A stretch of 31,449 nt of DNA from Proteobacteria bacterium UBA5122 (GTDB lineage: Bacteria > Pseudomonadota > Gammaproteobacteria > Tenderiales > Tenderiaceae), in NCBI GenBank assembly GCA_002415485.1, contig DHYU01000070.1, forward strand, positions 19,233 to 50,681. Reading direction: 5' to 3'. A model generated the notes under the pieces. It made no database searches. It saw only the letters and a program-made list of their open reading frames with translations, and was not told the DNA's origin. Within the stretch, counting starts at the first letter, position 1. Each line of letters begins with the position of its first letter. Positions 8,138 to 15,070 of the stretch are shown piece by piece. A program made the position numbers and the translations under genes.

Positions 8138-8764
8138 TTAAACAGCGAGCGCGACGGTCAGCGTTTTACGTAGGGCCACCAGTTGGCCGTGGAAGAAGTG
8201 TTCGACCCCTTTCAAAAATATCGTCCGTGGCGGTTTATCGAGAGTTGCAATCCAATCCAGTACCTTTTGATGAGGTACCGTGTCGTCGGCGTCGCCCTGG
8301 ACCAATAGCCATGGGCAGTCGGGGATCTGCAGCGGTTCGGTGTCGAACATGCTGACGGCGGGGGCGATGGTGATCAACCGTGCGATAGGCCGCTGACTGG
8401 CAGCGCGCAATGCGACATAACCGCCAAAAGAAAATCCCCCCAACCAGAGCGGCTGATCCGGATAATGCTCGCGTACCCAATCAATGACGGCCAATAGGTC
8501 CTGTGTTTCACCGATCGTATGATCATACGTGCCGTCGCTCGCACCGATACCGCGAAAATTAAACCTTACTGTTGCCAGACCCAGGTCATCCATGGCACGC
8601 GCCAGTGTGTGCACGACCTTGTTGTGCATGGTGCCGCCATGCAGTGGATGGGGGTGGCATATAACCGCGATGCCCCTGATTTCAGGGGCGTCGAGTTTAT
8701 GGCTGAGGGCCTCCAGTTTGCCGACTGGGCCGGCAATGAAGAAGGTCTGCTCCTGGCTGGCCAC
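8138..8764 (-). CDS. Alpha/beta hydrolase, dienelactone-hydrolase-like
   Basis: The 208-residue soluble alpha/beta hydrolase has the nucleophile elbow GFSFGG (S112), an acid residue in QGDADDTVP (D160 or D161) and a histidine in GVEHFFHG (H189). Other family landmarks are CHPHPLHGGTMHNKVV and RFNFRGIGASDG. It belongs to the small bacterial group related to dienelactone hydrolases and often annotated as a conserved hydrolase; the natural substrate is unknown. The start is a GTG immediately after the TAA of the DUF2934 gene, which indicates translational coupling. It has no signal peptide and is probably a cytoplasmic esterase or thioesterase. Confidence 0.85.
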   Translation of the reverse strand: MASQEQTFFIAGPVGKLEALSHKLDAPEIRGIAVICHPHPLHGGTMHNKVVHTLARAMDDLGLATVRFNFRGIGASDGTYDHTIGETQDLLAVIDWVREHYPDQPLWLGGFSFGGYVALRAASQRPIARLITIAPAVSMFDTEPLQIPDCPWLLVQGDADDTVPHQKVLDWIATLDKPPRTIFLKGVEHFFHGQLVALRKTLTVALAV

Positions 8765-9112
8765 TTACGCGCCGGTTGAATACTGGGCGTCGATTTCCGC
8801 TTCGGCGTCCAGCCAGTCGCGCACGCTGTCGCCTGCGGCAAAATTGCGTGCAGCGGCCTTGTAATAGGCTGCTTCGGCGATCAGGCGTGAGCGTTCTTCA
8901 TGGCTGATCTGGGCGGCTGCAGTTGCGCTGGCTTTTTTACTGCGAGGTTTGGCAGCAGCCTTCTTGGCGGGAGCCTCTTTCTTCACGCTTTGTTTGTCGG
9001 TGTTGGCCTTTTTAGGGGCGGCCTTTTTGGCTGGCGCCTTGCTGGCGGCCTTGGTGGTTTTTTCCTTGGTGGCGGTGGTCTTGGTTGGGGCGTCTGCCTT
9101 GCTGTCTGTCAC
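8765..9112 (-). CDS. Histone H1-like lysine/alanine-rich protein with DUF2934 domain
   Basis: The 115-residue protein has a low-complexity N-terminal half made of A, K, P and T (repeats such as APAKKAA and KAAPKK), like the tails of bacterial histone H1-like proteins, and a C-terminal DUF2934 segment of about 35 residues (SHEERSRLIAEAAYYKAAARN, then DWLDAEAEIDAQY). The GTG at 9112 is the chosen start because AAGGAA lies 7 bases upstream; an ATG at 9139 in the same frame lacks a clear site. The basic tail suggests nucleic-acid or polyanion binding, and polyphosphate is also possible; both are inference. The hydrolase gene follows directly after the stop. The gene is divergent from the arginase gene. 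Confidence 0.8.
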   Translation of the reverse strand: MTDSKADAPTKTTATKEKTTKAASKAPAKKAAPKKANTDKQSVKKEAPAKKAAAKPRSKKASATAAAQISHEERSRLIAEAAYYKAAARNFAAGDSVRDWLDAEAEIDAQYSTGA

Positions 9113-9191
9113 GGTCGTTTCCTTTGGCTGCTGAATCATGCTGGTGGTTGAATGGCCGATAGCGATTATAGACGAATTGAGTATGTTTTTT

Positions 9192-10085
9192 ATGACGGAC
9201 AAAGACATGACTCGTGCTATCGATTTGCTTGGCATTGCGGCCTGTGGTGGGGCGCCGGATCGTCGTTGTGCGATGGGGCCGCCACGGGTAAGGCAATTGT
9301 TGTTGGCGGATGGCCGTTTGTCTGGCAATGGCCCCATGCGCTGGCGGGCGATGTTGGCACCGGAGACGGACGGCGGTGGTCTGGAAACGGTTGCCGCGCT
9401 GGCGAATCAGGTCAGTGCGCAGGTGAGGGAGAGTCTGGCCGCGGATCGCTTTGTGATTGCGGTGGGCGGTGATCACTCCTGTGCGGTAGGCACCTGGAGC
9501 GGCGCGGCCGATCATTTGCGTAGCGGCGCGGGCCGCCTGGGTTTGATTTGGGTCGATGCTCATATGGATAGCCACACGCCCGCCTCCAGCCCGAGCGGTC
9601 GGGTGCACGGCATGCCGGTGGCGGCCCTGCTGGGCGAGGGGGCGTCGCCGTTGGTCGATGTGGCCTATGCCGGGGCCAAAATTGATCCTAGAAATTTGTG
9701 TTTGATAGGTATTCGCAGTTTTGAACCGGCCGAGCGTGAGTTGCTGGATCGGCTCGGGGTGACGGTGTTTACGATGGCGGACGTGCGTCGTTTGGGATTT
9801 GATGCGGTCTTGGCGCAGGCCCAATTCATCGCGTCGACCGGCACGGCGGGGTATGGTCTATCCGTCGACCTGGATGGGATCGATCCGCTGGATGCGCCGG
9901 GCGTCGGTTCACCCGTGGTCGGTGGTATCGCCGCCGAGGCCTTGCTGAGCGGTGTGAAGCGGCTGGCGGCCGACGAGGCCTTTATCGCGCTGGAGATTGC
10001 GGAGTTGAACCCGGTGAACGATGTGCATGACAAAACGGCGGCCCTGGTGTTGGCCTTGATCGACAGTGTGCAGGGAGATGAGTGA
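9192..10085 (+). CDS. rocF: Arginase
   Basis: The 297-residue ureohydrolase would convert arginine to ornithine and urea. The dimanganese site is complete: GGDHS (D94, H95), DAHMDSH (D122, H124, D126) and DLDGIDP (D226, D228), with the glutamate of EIAELNP near the C terminus. The next gene encodes ornithine aminotransferase, its start overlapping this stop by one base (TGATG), which favours arginase over agmatinase or other ureohydrolases. The frame is open further upstream into the region divergent from the DUF2934 gene. I chose the ATG at 9192, with 9207 as an alternative; neither has a strong Shine-Dalgarno sequence. Confidence 0.9.
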   Translation: MTDKDMTRAIDLLGIAACGGAPDRRCAMGPPRVRQLLLADGRLSGNGPMRWRAMLAPETDGGGLETVAALANQVSAQVRESLAADRFVIAVGGDHSCAVGTWSGAADHLRSGAGRLGLIWVDAHMDSHTPASSPSGRVHGMPVAALLGEGASPLVDVAYAGAKIDPRNLCLIGIRSFEPAERELLDRLGVTVFTMADVRRLGFDAVLAQAQFIASTGTAGYGLSVDLDGIDPLDAPGVGSPVVGGIAAEALLSGVKRLAADEAFIALEIAELNPVNDVHDKTAALVLALIDSVQGDE

Positions 10086-11302
10086 TGGTGACGAAGACTG
10101 AAGCGATTATCGAACAGGAATCGCGCTATTGCGCCCAGAATTATCACCCGTTGCCGGTGGTGCTGGTCAAGGGCGAGGGGGTGTATGTCTGGGATGAGGG
10201 CGGCAACCGCTATCTCGACATGATGAGCGCCTACTCGGCCGTGTCGCACGGGCATAGTCATCCGCGCCTGGTCAGGGCGCTGACTGAGCAGGCGCAGAGG
10301 CTGGCCATCGTCTCGCGAGCCTTTCACAGTGATCGCCTGGCGCCATTTTTGGAGAAGGCCTGCGCGATGACCGGCCTGCCGATGGCCTTGCCGATGAATA
10401 CCGGCGCCGAGGCGGTGGAGACGGCACTCAAGGCCGCGCGCAAGTGGGCCTACGAGGTTAAAGGTGTGGCGGACAACCGGGCCGAGATCATCGTCTGCGA
10501 TGGCAATTTTCATGGGCGCACGATTGCGATCGTCGGTTTCTCCAGTGAGGAACAGTACAAGCGCGGCTTTGGCCCGTTTGCCCCTGGATTTAAGTCGGTT
10601 TCGTTTGGCGATGCCGATGCCCTCGAGGCAGCGATCACGCCCAATACCGCTGCCTTCCTGGTCGAGCCGATCCAGGGTGAGGGCGGGATCATTGTGCCGC
10701 CAGAGGGTTATCTGGCCCGCTGTGCCGAGATCTGTCGCCGCCACAATGTGCTGTTGATCTGCGATGAGATTCAGGTCGGGCTGGGCCGCACCGGCAGGCT
10801 GTTGGCCAGCGCGCATGACGATGTGGTGCCGGACGGCCTGATCCTGGGCAAGGCGCTCGGCGGCGGCATGTTGGCGGTATCGATGTTCCTGGCGCGGCGC
10901 GACGTGATGGCGGTCTACCGGCCCGGCGATCACGGCAGTACGTTTGGCGGTAACCCGTTGTCGGCCGCGGTGGCGCTGGAAGGTCTGCAGGTGATTGAAG
11001 ATGAGGACCTCGCCGGGCGGGCCGCCGAGCTGGGCGAGTATTTTATGGCCCAGTTGCGGGCGCTCAACAGCCCGATGATTGTCGAGGTCCGGGGGCGCGG
11101 TCTGCTGATCGGGGTCGAGTTTGATCCGGCGAAGGTCGCGGCGCGCACCGTCTGCGAGCGCCTGATGCAACGCGGCGTGCTCAGCAAGGAGACGCACGAG
11201 ACGGTGGTGCGCTTCGCGCCGCCGCTGGTGATCACGCGCGCGCAGATTGACGACGCGTTGGCAGCCCTGCGTGAGGTGCTGCAGTCATTGGGTGGAGGCT
11301 AG
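10085..11302 (+). CDS. rocD: Ornithine-oxo-acid aminotransferase
   Basis: The 405-residue class III pyridoxal-phosphate aminotransferase transfers the delta-amino group of ornithine to 2-oxoglutarate, giving glutamate semialdehyde. Features are the cofactor-binding MNTGAEAVETALKAARKW, FHGRT, the aspartate in LICDEIQVGLGRTG, the Schiff-base lysine K256 in ILGKALGGG, and the substrate-gate segment GDHGSTFGGNPL typical of RocD. Length and motifs match the single-gene bacterial form. The ATG overlaps the arginase stop and GGGAG sits 7 bases upstream, so the two are translationally coupled. Together they make the arginase route: arginine to ornithine to pyrroline-5-carboxylate/glutamate. The gene converges with DUF123, whose stop lies 2 bases away. 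Confidence 0.93.
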   Translation: MVTKTEAIIEQESRYCAQNYHPLPVVLVKGEGVYVWDEGGNRYLDMMSAYSAVSHGHSHPRLVRALTEQAQRLAIVSRAFHSDRLAPFLEKACAMTGLPMALPMNTGAEAVETALKAARKWAYEVKGVADNRAEIIVCDGNFHGRTIAIVGFSSEEQYKRGFGPFAPGFKSVSFGDADALEAAITPNTAAFLVEPIQGEGGIIVPPEGYLARCAEICRRHNVLLICDEIQVGLGRTGRLLASAHDDVVPDGLILGKALGGGMLAVSMFLARRDVMAVYRPGDHGSTFGGNPLSAAVALEGLQVIEDEDLAGRAAELGEYFMAQLRALNSPMIVEVRGRGLLIGVEFDPAKVAARTVCERLMQRGVLSKETHETVVRFAPPLVITRAQIDDALAALREVLQSLGGG

Positions 11303-11304
11303 GA

Positions 11305-11784
11305 TCACCAGCCTGTTGGTTTCGTCCGGCCGACGTACAACAGGTGGCTGCCGCAACCATTGCGGCAGTCGCTGGCGCCGAATTTGGGGGCGACTATGTC
11401 GCCCTTGGTCTGTTGATTCAGCGTGCATTCGTCGGACGGTGAGCGGCGCGAGGCGATCAGCTCACAATCCGGGTGAGTGGTCAGGTAGTCGACGTGCCAT
11501 CGCCGTGGTTTTTCCCGCAGCTGATGACGCGCCAGGCGGGCATCCATATGACGGCGTGCGCTGCCGCTGTAGATATAAAAACCTTTTCTAAAACAGAAGT
11601 TTCCCAATGCGCCGACTCGGATGCAGGCATCGTTTCGCAGATTCAGCAATAGTTGATAGCCGATATCGTGATTGTAAATAGATGTGGAAGATGTGATCCG
11701 AGCCATGGTATTTACCCAGGAATTGTCGGATAATTTTACATAGTCCTGATAGGGAATGAGAGTTGCGTTGGCAGTTTCCAACAT
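11305..11784 (-). CDS. DUF123 / GIY-YIG-like domain protein
   Basis: The recognisable domain begins at GYQLLLNL and runs to the C terminus. It contains GALGNFCFRKGFYIYSGSA, then HMDARLARH, WHVDYL, CTLNQQ and the closing GCGSHLLYVG, which matches DUF123 (pfam01986), a small family related to GIY-YIG nuclease folds. C and H residues near the end (SDCRNGCGSH) are typical. Enzymatic activity is not established. The first 26 residues have no family match. An internal ATG at 11706 would give a 133-residue protein closer to the usual family size, and neither start has a strong ribosome binding site. The 5' part and upstream region are AT-richer than the 3' part. Confidence 0.78.
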   Translation of the reverse strand: MLETANATLIPYQDYVKLSDNSWVNTMARITSSTSIYNHDIGYQLLLNLRNDACIRVGALGNFCFRKGFYIYSGSARRHMDARLARHQLREKPRRWHVDYLTTHPDCELIASRRSPSDECTLNQQTKGDIVAPKFGASDCRNGCGSHLLYVGRTKPTGW

Positions 11785-11856
11785 AGTCAAACACTTAAGG
11801 AAGCTGGTAGGAATTTTGCAACTCGGGACATATGGTGCAATTAAGAGGTAGTAGCC

Positions 11857-12222
11857 ATGATGTCATCACGTTCCAGTTTTGAATTCGATCGGTGGAAACA
11901 CTTGGCCGAGACCGATCCAGAAGCCTTTGAAGTGGCGCGTCAGCAGGTGCTGAACGATGCCATTGCACGAGCCCCGCGTGGCCAGCGTACTCGTCTGAGT
12001 CGTATGCAGTGGCGTTTGGATCGCGAGCGCGAGCTGTCGCCTAATCCTATTTCTGCCTGTGTGAAAATGTCGCGCATGATGTTTGATAGCCTCTACGGCG
12101 AGAGTGGTTTGGTGGAGGCGCTGAAGGGCAATAATGCAGCTGGGCAAGAAGGAGAATCGTGCGACGAGGTGTCCAATGTCATTGCCTTTCGTTCAGATCG
12201 GCGTGAGCCTCCGCCACAATAG
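11857..12222 (+). CDS. DUF3135 family protein
   Basis: The 121-residue, mostly helical and charged cytoplasmic protein starts with the DUF3135 signature FDRWKHLAETDPEAFEVARQ, followed by basic segments rich in R (RGQRTRLSRMQWRLDRER). The C-terminal third is low complexity and variable. Function is unknown; such proteins occur in gammaproteobacteria. AGAGGTAG precedes the double ATG. The gene is divergent from DUF123 across a short AT-rich gap that probably holds promoters for both, and a patatin gene follows about 125 bases later on the same strand. Confidence 0.78.
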   Translation: MMSSRSSFEFDRWKHLAETDPEAFEVARQQVLNDAIARAPRGQRTRLSRMQWRLDRERELSPNPISACVKMSRMMFDSLYGESGLVEALKGNNAAGQEGESCDEVSNVIAFRSDRREPPPQ

Positions 12223-12348
12223 TCTCTTTAATCATCGGCGGTGGGTTTAGATACAGTCGCTAGATGCCGTTAAATTGCTCAAGGAATAATGAGTTAAGGT
12301 CGGTGTGGGTGACGTCGGCCAAGCGCTGGCGATGGAGGACTGACGGCA

Positions 12349-13512
12349 ATGGTGTGGCCATGGGCGAGAAGGGATGTACCGCCGCGAACCGGTTTGATTC
12401 TGGCTGGGGGGGGCGCGCGTGCGGCCTATCAGGTAGGGGTGCTAAAGGCCATTGCCCGTATGCGTGGCCCCAATTCCACCAATCCATTTCCAGTGTTGTG
12501 CGGGACTTCGGCCGGGGCCATCAACGCCACGGCGCTGGCGATCTATTCACCTGACTTCAATGATGCGGTGACGCGCCTGCTCAAGGTCTGGGGGCGATTT
12601 ACCGTCGACCAGGTCTTTTTTGCCGATACGCTGGGCCTAAGCAAGTCTGCGCTCAAGATGGGGGCGGCGCTTTTGTCGAGCCGCTACGGCAGTCGCCATC
12701 CGGCGGCCTTTTTCAATCGACGTCCCTTGAAGCAGCTATTAAACCGCTATCTACCCTGTGATCGTATCCAGGCTGCAATTGACGGCGGCCATTTGCATGC
12801 GCTGAGTGTGACGGCATCCGGCTATACCTCAGGTCAATCGGTGACGTTTTATCAGTCGGCGGAGCAGATCGTGCCCTGGGATCGGGCAATCCGGGTCGGC
12901 TGTCCTGCCGAGATTACGATTGAGCACTTGATGGCCTCGTCGGCGATTCCGTTTTTCTTCGAGGCGGTAAAGATCAATCGCGAATATTTTGGTGACGGCT
13001 CGATGCGCCAGGTGGCGCCGATCAGTCCGGCACTGCACCTGGGTGCCAATCGGGTGATGGTGATTGGTGTGCGCGGCGCGCGTGAGGATGAAAAGGCGCG
13101 GGAGAAGACCGTCGGTTATCCATCCGTGGCCCAAGTGGCAGGACATGCGTTAAACAGTATCTTCCTCGATAGTATGGACGTGGACCTGGAGCGGCTGGAG
13201 CGCATCAATCGTACGCTGGAGCTGATCCCGAGAAAGTACATGGAAGATGGCACGGTGAAGCTGCAGCCGGTGGAGGCATTGGTGATTTCACCGAGTCGCG
13301 AGATCAGCAAGATCGCCGCGGCGCATGCCCATCGCCTGCCGCGGGCCTTGCGCTTCTTTCTGCATGGGATTGGCGCGATGAACCGCGATGGTACAGAGCT
13401 GCTGAGTTATCTGTTATTTGATCAGGCCTATTGCCGCGAGCTGATTGCGCTCGGCTATGCCGATACGATCCGCCGCCGCGACGAGATCATTGAGTTTCTG
13501 TCGCCGGAATAG
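12349..13512 (+). CDS. Patatin-like phospholipase
   Basis: The 387-residue patatin-domain protein is a predicted Ser-Asp dyad lipid acyl hydrolase. It shows the oxyanion loop GGGARAAYQVG (20-30), the nucleophile elbow GTSAG with S54, the helix SSAIPFFFEAV, and the catalytic aspartate motif DGS at D216. The C-terminal part (about 240-387) is helical and includes HALNSIFLDSMDVDLERLERIN, as in larger RssA-like bacterial patatins. There is no signal peptide, so it should be cytoplasmic or peripherally membrane-bound. GGAGG lies 10 bases before the ATG; a second in-frame ATG is at 12361. It converges with a PilZ gene 4 bases away. The substrate (phospholipid or neutral lipid) cannot be told. Confidence 0.88.
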   Translation: MVWPWARRDVPPRTGLILAGGGARAAYQVGVLKAIARMRGPNSTNPFPVLCGTSAGAINATALAIYSPDFNDAVTRLLKVWGRFTVDQVFFADTLGLSKSALKMGAALLSSRYGSRHPAAFFNRRPLKQLLNRYLPCDRIQAAIDGGHLHALSVTASGYTSGQSVTFYQSAEQIVPWDRAIRVGCPAEITIEHLMASSAIPFFFEAVKINREYFGDGSMRQVAPISPALHLGANRVMVIGVRGAREDEKAREKTVGYPSVAQVAGHALNSIFLDSMDVDLERLERINRTLELIPRKYMEDGTVKLQPVEALVISPSREISKIAAAHAHRLPRALRFFLHGIGAMNRDGTELLSYLLFDQAYCRELIALGYADTIRRRDEIIEFLSPE

Positions 13513-13516
13513 TGCC

Positions 13517-13927
13517 TTAGAGCAGGGCGCTGCTGGCGTTATCGTTACCGCTGTTCAGGTAGGCAGGGCTGGTGATGTAATCCTTCAGCGCGGTAAAGAA
13601 CAGCATCACATTGCGGTCCGAGGGTTCAAATTGAACGCCAGTGCGGTAGCCGGGCTGTTCGGCTTTGCTGTCGAGCCCGAGAGGGATTGGTGAGCACCAG
13701 ACTGTACGTCCGGTAACGCTGACCGTGAAATCGGGTGTCGAATAGACCACCTTGACCGGGGTGCCAGGATCGATCTCATTGGGTACCTGGATCCCAGTGC
13801 CGGAAATGGAAATATCGTGAATGCCATCCAAGGTGTAGCGTTGGTCGTAGACCTCGATATGGAATCGATGGGTGGCACCTCTGGTATTCAGAGGGGTTCT
13901 GCGGTGTTTTCTATCTTCCAGGGCCAT
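13517..13927 (-). CDS. PilZ-domain protein
   Basis: The 136-residue single PilZ domain is a likely cyclic-di-GMP receptor. The arginine-rich motif RKHRR is at residues 6-10 and the second motif DISISG at 38-43, followed by strands GIQVP, VKVVYS and the late VQFE segment. Both halves of the binding signature (RxxxR and D/NxSxxG) are intact, so ligand binding is plausible. The ATG at 13927 with GGAAAAG just upstream is preferred to a TTG at 13936. There is no output domain, so it would act by protein-protein contact. It is alone on its strand, converging with the patatin gene. Confidence 0.86.
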   Translation of the reverse strand: MALEDRKHRRTPLNTRGATHRFHIEVYDQRYTLDGIHDISISGTGIQVPNEIDPGTPVKVVYSTPDFTVSVTGRTVWCSPIPLGLDSKAEQPGYRTGVQFEPSDRNVMLFFTALKDYITSPAYLNSGNDNASSALL

Positions 13928-14158
13928 CTTTTCCAATCTCTATTTTTATTCTTGCATTAAGTCTATGCGCAGGATGCGGCCAGCACAAGCGGCACGAGCC
14001 TGAGGGTGTGTCAGTCATTGTGCTTACCAGACGTATCGACCATATGTTTGGTGTGTAAAACAATAATAATTATGTGTTTTTCTCCAGATTTGGCGATGCC
14101 ATCCGATAACCTCCTGTGGATAAGCACGTTGATACGCAGTGCTGGATTTGGAGGGTAG

Positions 14159-15037
14159 ATGGGCTTACGCGCCTGGATCGTCAAACAGCTGGTGGGCTGG
14201 CTCAATCATGAGTCGCGGCCGAGCGATGTGCCGCCCTGTGACTTTGCGCGTTTGGTCACCGAGGTGCAGCCGTGTGATGTGATCCTGGTGGAGGGGCGCA
14301 CGCGCGTCAGTCGCATTATCCGCACGATTACTGCCAGCCCGTGGACCCATTCTGCCTTTTATCTGGGGCGGCCGAGTGAGATTCAGTCACCGGAACTTCG
14401 TGCCGTACTTGCCCGTCACTATCAGGGTGACGCTGAGACACAGCTAGTGGTTGAGCCATTGCTGGGTCACGGAATTGTCGTGCGGCCGCTGAGCATTTAC
14501 GAGGGCGATCATCTGCGCATCTGTCGACCCAACCATCTGTCGCGCTCAGACGAGCAGCAGGTGCTGGCGGCGGCCATTCAGCATCTCGGTGGTGAATACG
14601 ATTTCAGGCAGATGCTCGACCTGGCCCGTTTTTTGTTGCCATTCGGCATTTTGCCGCGTCGCTGGCGATCAACCCTGTTCGAATACAAGGCCGGCATTCA
14701 AACCAAGGCCCTCTGTTCGACGATGATTGCAGAAGTATTTTCAGCGGTGCATTATCCGGTGTTACCGGTGGTGTATCGCGACGAACAAGGAGCGCTTCGT
14801 CTGCGCAAACGCAACACGCGGCTCTATACGCCCGGCGACTTTGACTACTCGCCTTATTTTGAAATCATTAAGTACCCGGTGCTGGGGATCGATGATGTCG
14901 AACTCTACCGTCACCTGCCCTGGGACAAAGATGGAGTGATCTGTCACAGCGATACCGAATGTTATCTGCCTCAACAGGCGCCGGATGGGTATATCCAGCC
15001 GACGCCGACTCAGGCGGAGCATAAACACAGCACGTAA
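14159..15037 (+). CDS. YaeF/YiiX-type permuted papain-like amidase (C92 family)
   Basis: The 292-residue protein matches the YaeF/YiiX group of circularly permuted NlpC/P60 papain-like hydrolases. The histidine comes first (PWTHSAFYLG, H64) and the cysteine later (KALCSTMIAEVF, C186), the permuted order diagnostic of the group. An upstream motif, PCDVILVEGRTRVSRIIR, is also typical. There is no clear signal peptide, but the first residues are amphipathic. Family members are thought to cleave amide bonds in lipids or peptides; no substrate can be assigned. GGAGG precedes the ATG closely. fadE follows after 33 bases on the same strand, so it may be the first gene of the fatty-acid block, which would fit a lipid amide substrate (inference). 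Confidence 0.82.
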   Translation: MGLRAWIVKQLVGWLNHESRPSDVPPCDFARLVTEVQPCDVILVEGRTRVSRIIRTITASPWTHSAFYLGRPSEIQSPELRAVLARHYQGDAETQLVVEPLLGHGIVVRPLSIYEGDHLRICRPNHLSRSDEQQVLAAAIQHLGGEYDFRQMLDLARFLLPFGILPRRWRSTLFEYKAGIQTKALCSTMIAEVFSAVHYPVLPVVYRDEQGALRLRKRNTRLYTPGDFDYSPYFEIIKYPVLGIDDVELYRHLPWDKDGVICHSDTECYLPQQAPDGYIQPTPTQAEHKHST

Positions 15038-15070
15038 TACGGCCCACAACGCCTGAAAGGATAGCTCGCA

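Noticed and set aside
13937..14158. Sigma-28-type promoter (CCGATAA near 14103) ahead of the C92 amidase
   Set aside because: The -10-like TCCGATAA is present, but no TAAA-type -35 element is found at the required distance. The region is AT-rich and probably holds promoters, but none can be defined.
14011..14205. Minus-strand frame of about 64 codons ahead of the C92 amidase
   Set aside because: It overlaps the start and ribosome binding site of the amidase gene, has no good ribosome site of its own and no recognisable protein features.
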